A stretch of 64,000 bases of DNA from Autumnicola patrickiae (GTDB lineage Bacteria > Bacteroidota > Bacteroidia > Flavobacteriales > Flavobacteriaceae), in assembly GCF_031846525.1 (NCBI RefSeq), contig NZ_JAVRHM010000014.1, positions 62,001 to 126,000 on the forward strand, read 5' to 3'. The notes beneath the pieces are model-generated. The model searched no databases. It was not told the DNA's origin and saw only the letters and a program-made list of their open reading frames with translations. Position numbers and translations under genes: made by a program. Positions 8,283-16,080 of this stretch are shown in pieces (within the stretch, counting starts at the first letter, position 1; every line of letters starts with the position of its first letter).

Positions 8283-8566
8283 AGCATTGAAAAAATTAAA
8301 ATATTTATTATGCCAAGAATTATTGTAGATAACCAAAGAATACTTCTACGAAACCCAAGATTGAAATAATAATAATATTCGTAGTTACCTCTTATCTAGT
8401 AGATTAAGTAATGAATTTTTGGACTGATAAAGAAATAGAATAATCCAATCCGTCCAAAATCACTACCTAAGGTTCCAATGACAATAGAGATAAATATTCC
8501 TATGAGGAAAATATTCCTTTGAAATAATAGTATGTTTTTAAAAAGTCTGATCTGGTGAATCTTTAT
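8279..8566 (-). pseudogene. Broken small membrane protein, presumed partner of the ABC ATPase
   Basis: Reading the minus strand from 8566 gives a 95-codon frame rich in hydrophobic residues, including NIFLIGIFISIVIGTLGS, FYFFISPKIHYLIY and NYEYYYYFNLGFRRSILWLS, that ends in TGA overlapping the ATG of the ABC ATPase. An in-frame TAG sits at 8396-8398 (codon 57) between LIY and IRGNYEY. There is no ATG, GTG or TTG at the expected start: codon 1 is ATA, followed by KIHQIRLFKNI. Protein-like sequence on both sides of the stop in one frame, tight coupling to the ATPase and loss of the start point to a membrane subunit gene inactivated by point changes. Alternatives are a sequencing error at two sites, or two separate tiny ORFs. 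Confidence 0.6.
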
Positions 8567-8607
8567 GTAAAAATTACTTACAAGGTCCCGTCCTATGAAA
8601 AAGAGCT

Positions 8608-8690
8608 GGCGAGCTTAATTGTTCGCAGGTTCCGACCAAAGGGAACAGCGCAAGACAATCTCAGCTATTGCGCGATATGCGTTGTTGTGT
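8608..8690 (-). repeat. Dispersed accessory-segment repeat, copy 3 (longest)
   Basis: The core 8608-8660 matches the copy at 7505-7557 (GGCGAGCTTRATTGT, CAGGTTNCGACC, AAGGGAACAGC). It continues to ATATGCGTTGTTGTGT at 8675-8690, directly after the DUF4145 stop codon. The distal end resembles the sequence after the 351-residue gene at 9371-9383 (ACATGTCGTTGTG), so a full unit appears to run from one gene's stop to the next gene's upstream region. Confidence 0.78.
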
Positions 8691-8700
8691 GCTCGCTAAA

Positions 8701-9297
8701 TTACTGATCTTTAGTTTCTTCAATTCCTTCAATTACCTTGGTCGGTAACACGTATAAAAATTCAGCTAATGCCATTGCAAAATCGACAATTCTTTGAGCA
8801 TCTTTTTCAGTTGGTAAACTAGCATCTTCATCAGCGTGTCTTTGATCATTAGCTTCTAATCTTATTTGATGGGCCCATTCTGACATTCCTTCTGTAATGA
8901 TGTTATCATCTGCAGCTTTTTTTATTCTTGAATATAAACTTCCATCTTTATATCCTTTATTTTTCAGCATAGCATCTATCGAACTGGCAGATAGCATAAT
9001 TGAACCAGATGGAGCATGTATAGTATCAATAGCTTGGATTAGAAATTGTTTAGCTTTATTTGGTATGCTTTCATCAACAGATTTATTCGTGGGATATATT
9101 TCCAAAGCTCTTGAGAATTGATGATTTCTAGCACCTATAATAGCGCCTCCACATGTCTTACATACATATACTAACCAAATTCGTGAAACCGTTTTATTGG
9201 CATTTTGAGTATTAAATTGATGGACTCGAGTCACATTTGGATTAGCTATACTACAGTGAGGACATCGTTTTAAATCGAGACTTTCTGTTAAATTCAT
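8701..9297 (-). CDS. Zinc-ribbon DUF4145-like protein
   Basis: 198 residues. An N-terminal zinc ribbon (CPHC near residue 12 and CKTC near residue 46) is followed by a helical domain with PNKAKQFLIQAIDTIHAPSG, ASSIDAMLKNKGY, LYSRIKKAADDNII and EANDQRHADEDA. This layout is that of DUF4145, a domain found alone or attached to nucleases and restriction enzymes and often seen in defence-rich regions; its biochemical role is not established. Here it stands alone with repeats on both sides, so I infer a mobile accessory gene. Molecular function is not predictable. Confidence 0.72.
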   Translation of the reverse strand: MNLTESLDLKRCPHCSIANPNVTRVHQFNTQNANKTVSRIWLVYVCKTCGGAIIGARNHQFSRALEIYPTNKSVDESIPNKAKQFLIQAIDTIHAPSGSIMLSASSIDAMLKNKGYKDGSLYSRIKKAADDNIITEGMSEWAHQIRLEANDQRHADEDASLPTEKDAQRIVDFAMALAEFLYVLPTKVIEGIEETKDQ

Positions 9298-9339
9298 ATC
9301 TTTTTATTTCTGCTTGGGCTTAAATTCTTTGCATGGGTC

Positions 9340-9383
9340 GCTATACTGTAGGATAGCTATGCATAATACATGTCGTTGTGTGT
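9340..9383 (-). repeat. Hairpin-forming repeat end after the 351-residue gene
   Basis: Contains GCTATACTGTAGGATAGC (inverted repeat GCTAT/ATAGC) and ends ACATGTCGTTGTGTG, like the distal end of copy 3 (ATGCGTTGTTGTGTG). It lies between the 351-residue gene and the DUF4145 gene. Confidence 0.5.
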
Positions 9384-9387
9384 AGTT

Positions 9388-10443
9388 TTAATTTATCCAT
9401 ATAGAAAGGTCCAAGGTGCATCCCGTTCTTCTTCTATAATTTGCATGAGCAATTGCAATTCCAACACTTGATACCTCAAAATTTTTAAATCTTGAATTAT
9501 TCCATGTTTTAAAGACCCTCTTCATACATGAATTAGTTTTAATCAACAAATTCTTTACCTCTGTAGCATTCATTGTTGATTTATTAAAAATCTGTTTAAA
9601 TTTAAGTTTTTGGGCATCAGGAACATTCAATTTCCCCATTTCTTGGTCTAGAACTTCATCATCAATTGTAGAAATTTGGTATAGAGATTTATTATGCAAG
9701 CAAGGCATAATTAATGAAGGGAAATTATTCTTTTCACCTAATGTTTTTTCAATTTCTTCCATCGAAATTCCCTTTGAAAACAAACCCTTGTATGTCTTCT
9801 TCAAGTTATTTTCAAGGTTTCCAAATCCTCCCGTTCTAACATGACCACACCTGTGAAATTCTAAATAATTGTAGGTATTATTATCTGATAATAAATTATT
9901 TACAAAAGGTTCTATGTCTCTCTTAATCATAGCAGCCAAGTCATTAGAATCTCGAATACCTGTTGACTTAGTTCTTATTAATAAAAAATTCAAACTCAAG
10001 GTGTCTAGCTGCTCAACGGTTAAAGAAGGGGCAATTTTCAGTGATTCATCTAATACAAGTTGAAGCATATTTCTCTTGTTTGTTTGAGCTCTATCAACGA
10101 GAATATCTACCAGTAAGTCTCCTAAGTCAGAATCTCCTGATTTTGCAAATTCTTTTTGAGCCGTGAACAAGGCATCTTGCATTGCTGGCTCTTTGAATTC
10201 TTTAATCGACTCAGGACTTTTCGTATTTAAATTGTCTAAAAATTTACCTGTAATCTCTTCGGCTCTTTGTTGTGCCACATCTGCAGCATCATGTTTTAAC
10301 TGGAGAAAATTAGATTTAAACAAATCATTAAAAATTTCTTTGGCATCTGAGTATGAAATCCCATTATAAATGTTTACGTTCTGTCCTTGAAGATTCGTAG
10401 ACTGCTCGCCTCCCTCTTGTTTTAAATTCTTGTCGTTAATCAT
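9388..10443 (-). CDS. LPO_1073/Vpar_1526-like protein of unknown function
   Basis: 351 residues, no signal peptide or membrane segment. It begins with a polar motif KQEGGEQSTNLQGQNVNI (residues 8-25), then ISYSDAKEIFNDLFKSNF and a long helical region with AEEITGKFLDNL, ALFTAQKEFAKSGDSDLGDLLVDILVDRAQ and LQLVLDESLKIAPSLTVEQLDTLSL. The order and wording match my recollection of a family catalogued as LPO_1073/Vpar_1526, whose function is unknown. The start overlaps the upstream 79-residue gene by eight bases, so the two are probably translated together. The upstream protein carries a related motif at its C-terminus, which suggests the two products or their motifs interact. Confidence 0.65.
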   Translation of the reverse strand: MINDKNLKQEGGEQSTNLQGQNVNIYNGISYSDAKEIFNDLFKSNFLQLKHDAADVAQQRAEEITGKFLDNLNTKSPESIKEFKEPAMQDALFTAQKEFAKSGDSDLGDLLVDILVDRAQTNKRNMLQLVLDESLKIAPSLTVEQLDTLSLNFLLIRTKSTGIRDSNDLAAMIKRDIEPFVNNLLSDNNTYNYLEFHRCGHVRTGGFGNLENNLKKTYKGLFSKGISMEEIEKTLGEKNNFPSLIMPCLHNKSLYQISTIDDEVLDQEMGKLNVPDAQKLKFKQIFNKSTMNATEVKNLLIKTNSCMKRVFKTWNNSRFKNFEVSSVGIAIAHANYRRRTGCTLDLSIWIN

Positions 10444-10675
10444 CTTTGCTATTTATTGTCATGTCTCCAGCAGACTGGTAATTTTTTGATTTTTTTCCAC
10501 CTTTTTGCTTCATTTTAACACTTGACTGTGAGTCGGAATTAGAATAGATCAGAACTATTAAGCTTCCTATTAATCCAAAAGAAGTGACTAGAGGCTCCCA
10601 AGATTTTTCTTGCATTAGCCAGATTAGAGTACCAACAAGACCGGCAGTATTTAATATTATTAAAATTTTCTTCAC
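10436..10675 (-). CDS. Small membrane protein sharing a GG-N-Q motif with its downstream partner
   Basis: 79 residues. Two hydrophobic helices (about 4-20 and 31-45), then a polar tail KQKGGKKSKNYQSAGDMTIN (residues 56-75). The tail has the same pattern (KQ-x-GG, Ser, Asn, Gln, then an Ile/Met-rich strand) as residues 8-25 of the next protein. The two genes overlap by eight bases. I infer a membrane anchor plus cytosolic partner pair. No database family is recognised. Confidence 0.6.
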   Translation of the reverse strand: MKKILIILNTAGLVGTLIWLMQEKSWEPLVTSFGLIGSLIVLIYSNSDSQSSVKMKQKGGKKSKNYQSAGDMTINSKDD

Positions 10676-10825
10676 GGCTTAATTACACAGAACAATGCAC
10701 CAGTGCTTATTATTTTTAGCATAAAACGTATTAGTACCTTTAGACCTACTTTGTCTTTACTAATCTAAAAGAATCCCTCCAACAAACAACCTGAAACAGA
10801 GGATACTAATTAACAGACTTACCAA

Positions 10826-10854
10826 CAGGCCGATAATTGTAAAAAATGAGACCT
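10826..10854. repeat. Partial copy of the short intergenic palindrome
   Basis: Starts CAGGCCGATAATTG, identical over 14 bases to the intergenic hairpin at 16876-16889, then diverges. It lies in the 293-base gap before the acyltransferase terminator. I see no gene in that gap. Confidence 0.5.
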
Positions 10855-10905
10855 CATCTTGAAGCCGAAAAGCATCAGAAGAAGTACGGCAGGAACTTAA
10901 TAGCC

Positions 10906-10942
10906 TAAAAAGAAAAAGGGCGAAAATTGCCATTTTCACCCT
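10906..10942 (-). terminator. Intrinsic terminator of the AONS-family gene
   Basis: On the minus strand AGGGTGAAAAT and ATTTTCGCCCT form an 11-bp stem with one G.U-type mismatch and loop GGCA, followed by TTTTTCTTTTT. It lies 26 bases after the stop codon. The stem is also a copy of the genome's dispersed AAATGGCAATTTTCG palindrome, so this repeat family can act as a terminator. Confidence 0.85.
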
Positions 10943-10968
10943 CTCCCCTAAAATAAATATATTTTATG

Positions 10969-12234
10969 TTATTCCTTTTCAGCAGCAGCCGCGGCTACTG
11001 TGGCAGATAATCTTTTATAGGTTCCGTTTTCCAAACGCTCCCTGATTGCAGAAAAAGCTTCCAGCGTTTCTTCAACATCGGTGAGGTTATGCGAAGCAGT
11101 TGGGATAAGTCTTAAGAGAATCATTCCTTTTGGAATTACCGGATAAACCACAATAGAGCAGAAAACTCCGTAATTTTCCCTTAAATCATGAACCAAAGCC
11201 ATAGCTTCCGGAATACTTCCTTCCAAATATACAGGAGTCACACAACTTTGCGTGCTTCCTATATCAAAACCTCGTTCTCTAAGTCCGTTTTGCAGCGCAT
11301 TTACGTTTTCCCAAAGTTTTTCCTTTAATTCAGGCATTGTACGCAACATTTCCAGCCTTTTTAAAGCGCCTACCACTAACTGCATTTGCAAGGATTTGGC
11401 AAACATCTGGGAACGTAAATTATACTTTAGATAATCCATAATTTCCTTATCTCCGGCAATAAAAGCTCCAGTACTTGCAAGAGATTTGGCAAATGTGGCA
11501 AAATATACATCTATATCGTCCTGTACACCCTGCTCCTCACCTGCTCCGGCCCCTGTCTTACCAAGAGTTCCAAAGCCGTGTGCATCATCTACAAATAATC
11601 TGAAATTGTACTTTTTCTTCAGCTCAACGATTTCCTTCAGCTTTCCCTGTTCGCCACGCATTCCAAAGACCCCTTCAGAAATCACCAATATCCCTCCTCC
11701 GGTTTGTTCAGCAATTTTAGTAGCACGCTGCAGGTTCTTTTCGATACTGGCCATATCGTTGTGCTTATAGGTAAAACGCTGACCAAGGTGCAATCTCACC
11801 CCGTCAATAATACAAGCGTGGGCATCTACATCGTATACAATAACATCAGATTTCGAAACCAAAGCATCTATGGTAGAAACCATTCCCTGGTAACCAAAAT
11901 TCAAAAGATAAGCAGCCTGTTTATTTACAAAAGAAGCAAGCTCATCCTGCAATTTTTCATGAAGATCTGTATGCCCGCTCATCATCCTTGCTCCCATTGG
12001 GTAAGCAGATCCATATTGTTTTGCAGCTTCGGCATCAACTTTTCGCACTTCCGGATGGTTGGCAAGACCCAAATAATCGTTAATACTCCAGGTAATAACA
12101 TCTTTTCCCCTAAACTTCATTCGGTTTGAAATCTCTCCTTCCAGTTTAGGAAATACAAAATAACCTTCAGCCTGGTCTGCCCATTTGCCCAAAGGCCCTT
12201 TGTCTTTGTATATTTTGTCAAATAAATCTCTCAT
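10969..12234 (-). CDS. AONS-family PLP acyltransferase (serine/cysteate palmitoyltransferase or 2-amino-3-ketobutyrate CoA ligase type)
   Basis: 421 residues of the alpha-oxoamine synthase family, which condense an amino acid with an acyl-CoA and release CO2. Motifs: glycine-rich NDYLGLANHPE, GSAYPMGARMMSGHTDLHE, PLP-binding Asp/His in VDDAHGFGTLGKTG, and Schiff-base Lys in FATFAKSLASTGAF. Homologues are often labelled kbl, but kbl is usually beside threonine dehydrogenase, which is absent here. The neighbour is a cysteine/cysteate-synthase-like gene on the same strand, so cysteate or serine as substrate (sulfonolipid or sphingolipid base synthesis) is a reasonable inference. The C-terminal tail is alanine-rich. 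A good promoter and a terminator bracket the gene, so it can be its own transcription unit. Confidence 0.85.
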   Translation of the reverse strand: MRDLFDKIYKDKGPLGKWADQAEGYFVFPKLEGEISNRMKFRGKDVITWSINDYLGLANHPEVRKVDAEAAKQYGSAYPMGARMMSGHTDLHEKLQDELASFVNKQAAYLLNFGYQGMVSTIDALVSKSDVIVYDVDAHACIIDGVRLHLGQRFTYKHNDMASIEKNLQRATKIAEQTGGGILVISEGVFGMRGEQGKLKEIVELKKKYNFRLFVDDAHGFGTLGKTGAGAGEEQGVQDDIDVYFATFAKSLASTGAFIAGDKEIMDYLKYNLRSQMFAKSLQMQLVVGALKRLEMLRTMPELKEKLWENVNALQNGLRERGFDIGSTQSCVTPVYLEGSIPEAMALVHDLRENYGVFCSIVVYPVIPKGMILLRLIPTASHNLTDVEETLEAFSAIRERLENGTYKRLSATVAAAAAEKE

Positions 12235-12256
12235 TGATTCTTTTTTATACGAGCCA

Positions 12257-12289
12257 CAAAAGTACTTAAAATCGCCTCAATTGCCCAAA
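12257..12289 (-). promoter_or_regulatory. Bacteroidota-type promoter of the AONS-family gene
   Basis: On the minus strand TTTG (12286-12289), a 21-base spacer and TACTTTTG (12257-12264) match the Bacteroidota consensus TTTG-N19/21-TAnnTTTG. The -7 box ends 22 bases before the ATG. Confidence 0.75.
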
Positions 12290-12326
12290 GTTATTTAGCA
12301 GCCTTAGCAGAAACTTTTAAAAACAG

Positions 12327-12351
12327 AAACATCCGCACTTAGCGGATGTTT
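12327..12351 (-). terminator. Terminator after the cysteine/cysteate-synthase-like gene
   Basis: Perfect ten-base stem AAACATCCGC/GCGGATGTTT with a five-base loop, 28 bases after the stop of the upstream gene. The following minus-strand sequence is CTGTTTTTAAAAG. It separates the synthase from the acyltransferase gene. Confidence 0.8.
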
Positions 12352-12379
12352 TATTGTTCTAATATTTAAAAAATGGATC

Positions 12380-13420
12380 TTATTTTATAAATTCTATTTG
12401 CTGAACAGAAATTTCGTTCTGCGTATCAAAGAATCCCTGTTCATTCATCCAGTCGTCACTGTAAATTTTACTCATATAACGCGAACCGTGATCTGGAAAG
12501 ATTACCACAACCTTGCTGTTTTCATTAAACTCCCCATCTTCTGCTAACTGAAGGATTCCCTGCATCGCCGCACCACTGGTATATCCCAAAAAGAGGCCTT
12601 CTGTTTTTGCCAGTTTTCGTGCTGTATGCGCGCTCTCCTCATCTGTTACTTTCACGAATTTGTCGATAACATCAAAATCTGTAGCTGTGGGGATCAGGTT
12701 TTTTCCCAGGCCTTCAATCCTATAAGGATATATTTCTTCGGAATCAAATTCCCTCGTTTCGTGGAATTTCTTCAGAACAGAACCGTAAGCATCAACGCCA
12801 ATAATTTTCACATTGGGGTTCTGCTCTTTCAGGTATTTTGCGGTACCCGAAATTGTTCCTCCCGTCCCACTACAGGCAACAAGATGTGTGATTTCACCTT
12901 CTGTCTGCTTCCAGATTTCGGGACCGGTAGTGTGATAATGCGCTTCCATATTAAGCTCATTAAAATACTGATTAATATAAACCGAACCTTTTGTTTCTTC
13001 ATGAATCCTGCGGGCAACCTGGTAATAAGATCTTGGATCGTCTGCCGAGACGTGCGCCGGACAGACGTAAACTTTAGCGCCCATAGTCCTTAGCATATCG
13101 ATTTTATCCCTGGATGCTTTGGAACTTACTGCCAGAATGCACTCGTAACCTTTAATTATACTTACCATAGCAATACTAAAACCCGTATTACCAGATGTGG
13201 TCTCCACAATGGTATTTCCCGGTTTCAGGATTCCTTTTCTTTCAGCTTCTTCAATAATATATAGTGCAATCCTGTCTTTGGCTGAGTGTCCCGGATTAAA
13301 AGCTTCTACTTTAGCGTAGTATTGGCCTTTAAGTTCTTCAGTAATTTTATTGATTTGTACAAGAGGTGTATTACCAATTAGCTGTAACACATTGTCGTAC
13401 ACTTTCAAATCTTCTTTCAT
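12380..13420 (-). CDS. Cysteine synthase/cystathionine beta-synthase family PLP enzyme
   Basis: 346 residues from the ATG at 13420 (MKEDLKVYDNVLQLIGNTPLV); the longer frame lacks conserved sequence. Fold-type II PLP enzyme: N-terminal NTPLVQINK, PLP Lys in FNPGHSAKDRIA, substrate loop ETTSGNTGFS, phosphate loop ACSGTGGTISG. The usual 'GSxKDR' is HSAKDR. It lacks the CBS regulatory domains of cystathionine synthases and is longer than CysK. Members of this family make cysteine, cystathionine or, from phosphoserine and sulfite, cysteate. The downstream AONS-family acyltransferase makes cysteate synthase an attractive possibility, but the sequence alone does not settle the substrate. Confidence 0.85.
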   Translation of the reverse strand: MKEDLKVYDNVLQLIGNTPLVQINKITEELKGQYYAKVEAFNPGHSAKDRIALYIIEEAERKGILKPGNTIVETTSGNTGFSIAMVSIIKGYECILAVSSKASRDKIDMLRTMGAKVYVCPAHVSADDPRSYYQVARRIHEETKGSVYINQYFNELNMEAHYHTTGPEIWKQTEGEITHLVACSGTGGTISGTAKYLKEQNPNVKIIGVDAYGSVLKKFHETREFDSEEIYPYRIEGLGKNLIPTATDFDVIDKFVKVTDEESAHTARKLAKTEGLFLGYTSGAAMQGILQLAEDGEFNENSKVVVIFPDHGSRYMSKIYSDDWMNEQGFFDTQNEISVQQIEFIK

Positions 13421-13526
13421 AAACGAAGTTGTTTTACAGAAAAAGATTTTATGAAAAATCAAATTAGGTCAGGCAAACCGACTAAATATTCCATAAAATC
13501 AATCAAAGTTAAGGCAAAAATTTTAA

Positions 13527-15584
13527 TTATTTATTAATTCCCTCTAAATCGAGAAGAAAAGCATACTCTTCTGCGACTTCTTTTAAAGCTTCAAACCTTC
13601 CGGAAGCACCTCCATGTCCCGCATCCATATTGGTATGAAAAAGCAGGATGTTGTTATCTGTCTTTAGTTCCCTTAGCTTGGCGATCCATTTTGCCGGTTC
13701 CCAGTACTGCACCTGTGAATCATGCAACCCAGTAGTCACCAGCATATTGGGGTAATCCTGCGCCACCACATTGTCGTAAGGTGAATAGGACTTCATATAT
13801 TCATAATACCCTTCTTCGTTCGGATTTCCCCATTCGTCATATTCCCCTGTAGTAAGCGGAATGCTGTCATCCAGCATCGTCGTCACCACATCTACAAAAG
13901 GTACTGCGGCAATCACTCCTTTATAAAGGTTTGGCGCCATATTAATCACGACTCCCATTAAAAGGCCGCCAGCAGAACCGCCCATGGCATAAAGGTGATT
14001 TGCTGAAGTATATTTTTCATTAATAAGATGCTTTGAAACATCTATATAATCTGTAAAAGTATTCCGTTTATTGAACAGTTTACCGTCTTCGTACCAGCCT
14101 CTACCAAGATATTCCCCTCCGCGAATATGGGCAATAGCGTAAATAAATCCGCGATCCAGAAGGCTTAACCTTACGGAAGAAAAATAGGGATCGATAGTTG
14201 AACCGTAGGAACCGTAGGCATATTGAAGCAGCGGACTTTCTCCGTTTCGTTCCATTCCTTTCCTGTACACCATCGTGACAGGAATTCTTGTACCGTCTTC
14301 AGCAGTGGCCCAGATGCGTTCAGATTCGTAATTGTCTTTATCAAAATCTCCAAGCACTTCCTGTTCCTTTAAAACCGTTTTTTCACCGGTTTCCATATTA
14401 AAATCTACTACTGAAGTTGGAGTGGTAAGCGAGTTATAGGTATAGCGAAGAATGCTGGTATTAAAAGCAGGATTTATTGAAGTGTAGGCAGTATAAGTTT
14501 CATTATCGAAAGGAATATAATATTCTTCATTATTTTCCCACCTGATGATCCTGATCTTATTCAGCCCGTTGTTCCGCTCCCCTACTACAAGAAAATCCTT
14601 AAAAATATCGATGTCTTCCAGCAAATAATCCTCACGATGCGGAATTACATCCACCCAGTTTTGCATCCCTGTGTGATCTACCGGGGTTCTCATCAGTTTA
14701 AAATTAACTGCCTTGTCTTTGTTCGTCAGAATATAAAAATGTCCCTCATAATGCGAAACGCTATATTCGATCCCTCTTATACGAGGCTGAAATATTCTGA
14801 ATTCCCCTTTCGGGTTATCTGCTTCAAGAATCCTGTACTCCGTAGTCAACGTACTGCTGGAGCCAATGATGATGTATTTTCGTGATTTTGATTTGTAGAC
14901 GTAAGTACTGAAGGTATCGTCTTCCTCTTCAAAAACCAGCTGATCATCCTTGGGATTTGTGCCTAAAATATGCTTATAAATCTGAAAAGACCTCAGCGTC
15001 TGTTCATCCTTTTTTGTGTAGTAAAGCGTCTTATTATCATTCGCCCAGGTAGAACTTCCTGTGGTGTTCTTTATTTCTTCTGAAGAAAATTCTCCGGTTT
15101 CAAGGTTTTTAATCCGGATAGTATATTTCCGGCGGCTGACAGTGTCGGTGGCAAAAGCGACCATTTTATTATCGGGGCTCACGTTAAGTCCGCCAAGTCG
15201 GTAATAATCGTAACCTTCAGCCATTTCATTAACGTTAAACAGAATTTCTTCCGGGGCATCTAACGTCTCTTTTTTTCTGGAGTATATTGGATAATCCTTT
15301 CCGGTTTCAAAGCGGGTAAGGTACCAGTAGCCGTTCAGCTTATAAGGAACAGATTCGTCATCTTCCTTGATGCGGCCCTTCATTTCATTAAATAACTGAA
15401 GCTGAAAATCCTTTGTATGAGCAGTCATCTCATCATTGTACCGGTTCTCTTCTTCAAGATATTGGATAACTTCAGGGTTTTCCCTCTCATTCATCCAGTA
15501 ATAATTATCAATCCTTACGTCTCCGTGTATTTCTAATCTCTTTTCAATCCTCTTAGCTCTTGGAGGCAATATCTCTTTCTTCAA
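13527..15584 (-). CDS. ptrB: Oligopeptidase B-like S9 family serine peptidase
   Basis: 685 residues, no signal peptide, so cytosolic. An N-terminal seven-bladed propeller (about residues 70-410) starts after PPRAKRIEKRLEIHGDVRIDNYYWM, and a C-terminal alpha/beta hydrolase domain carries the triad: Ser537 in GGSAGGLLMG, Asp in TGLHDSQVQYWEP, His in MDAGHGGASGR. TTGEYDEWGNP is typical of oligopeptidase B, which cuts short peptides after basic residues. Length is as expected. Its promoter is shared head-to-head with the ybaB gene. Confidence 0.92.
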   Translation of the reverse strand: MKKEILPPRAKRIEKRLEIHGDVRIDNYYWMNERENPEVIQYLEEENRYNDEMTAHTKDFQLQLFNEMKGRIKEDDESVPYKLNGYWYLTRFETGKDYPIYSRKKETLDAPEEILFNVNEMAEGYDYYRLGGLNVSPDNKMVAFATDTVSRRKYTIRIKNLETGEFSSEEIKNTTGSSTWANDNKTLYYTKKDEQTLRSFQIYKHILGTNPKDDQLVFEEEDDTFSTYVYKSKSRKYIIIGSSSTLTTEYRILEADNPKGEFRIFQPRIRGIEYSVSHYEGHFYILTNKDKAVNFKLMRTPVDHTGMQNWVDVIPHREDYLLEDIDIFKDFLVVGERNNGLNKIRIIRWENNEEYYIPFDNETYTAYTSINPAFNTSILRYTYNSLTTPTSVVDFNMETGEKTVLKEQEVLGDFDKDNYESERIWATAEDGTRIPVTMVYRKGMERNGESPLLQYAYGSYGSTIDPYFSSVRLSLLDRGFIYAIAHIRGGEYLGRGWYEDGKLFNKRNTFTDYIDVSKHLINEKYTSANHLYAMGGSAGGLLMGVVINMAPNLYKGVIAAVPFVDVVTTMLDDSIPLTTGEYDEWGNPNEEGYYEYMKSYSPYDNVVAQDYPNMLVTTGLHDSQVQYWEPAKWIAKLRELKTDNNILLFHTNMDAGHGGASGRFEALKEVAEEYAFLLDLEGINK

Positions 15585-15603
15585 TTCAATTTTATTTTGT
15601 GTG

Positions 15604-15611
15604 CAAAGGTA
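15604..15611 (-). promoter_or_regulatory. -7 promoter element upstream of ptrB
   Basis: TACCTTTG on the minus strand, an exact TAnnTTTG match 20 bases before the ATG. A -33 TTTG at the right distance is not evident. Confidence 0.5.
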
Positions 15612-15708
15612 ATCATCCTGACAAAATAATTAAGATTAGCCGCTTAAGATCATTATTGACCGGGTAATTTATTAAATTTGTGTTTAACCATTTTTAAAAA
15701 AGAAGACT

Positions 15709-16032
15709 ATGTTTGGAGATATGATGGGTATGATGAATAAGATCAAGGAAACCCAGGAGAAAGTAGAAGCTACAAAAGAACGACTGAAAACCGTACTTAT
15801 AGATGAAGAATCCAGCGATGGATTATTAAAAGTAACCATCACCGCGACTAGGGAAATCAAGAATATTTCTATTGCAGACGAGTTGCTTGAGGACAAAGAA
15901 CAACTTGAAGATTATCTTGTGCTTACCTTAAACAAAGCTATTTCAAGAGCTTCAGATGTTAACGAAAATGAACTTGGAGCCGTTGCCAAAGAAGGAATGC
16001 CAGATATTCCAGGAATGGATATGTTTAAGTAG
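15709..16032 (+). CDS. YbaB/EbfC family nucleoid-associated protein
   Basis: 107 residues. It begins with the Met-rich MFGDMMGMMNKIKETQEKVE, followed by a helix and the strand-rich VKVTITATREIKNI-like core typical of YbaB/EbfC (DGLLKVTITATREIKNISIADELL), and a helical C-terminus. Family members are small dimers that bind DNA as tweezers. The usual partners recR and dnaX are not adjacent (dnaX lies at 50437). It is divergent from ptrB and ends just before a 32-bp perfect palindrome and a terminator. Confidence 0.88.
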   Translation: MFGDMMGMMNKIKETQEKVEATKERLKTVLIDEESSDGLLKVTITATREIKNISIADELLEDKEQLEDYLVLTLNKAISRASDVNENELGAVAKEGMPDIPGMDMFK

Positions 16033-16034
16033 AG

Positions 16035-16066
16035 TTAAAGTTTAAAGTTTAAACTTTAAACTTTAA
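16035..16066. repeat. Perfect 32-bp palindrome
   Basis: Two 16-base arms with no loop, built from the unit TTTAAAG/CTTTAAA; centre between 16050 and 16051. It lies directly after the ybaB stop codon and before the terminator at 16081. Confidence 0.9.
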
Positions 16067-16080
16067 AGTGAAATAAAGAG

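Noticed and set aside
8283..8336. 18-codon extension of the ABC ATPase
   Set aside because: Overlaps the decayed membrane gene in another frame; ATPase homology starts at MKNLHVDSIRK.
8608..8690. Canonical integron attC site
   Set aside because: The gene-repeat layout is similar, but the GTTRRRY/RYYYAAC cores do not match exactly (GTTGTGT) and no integrase gene is present.
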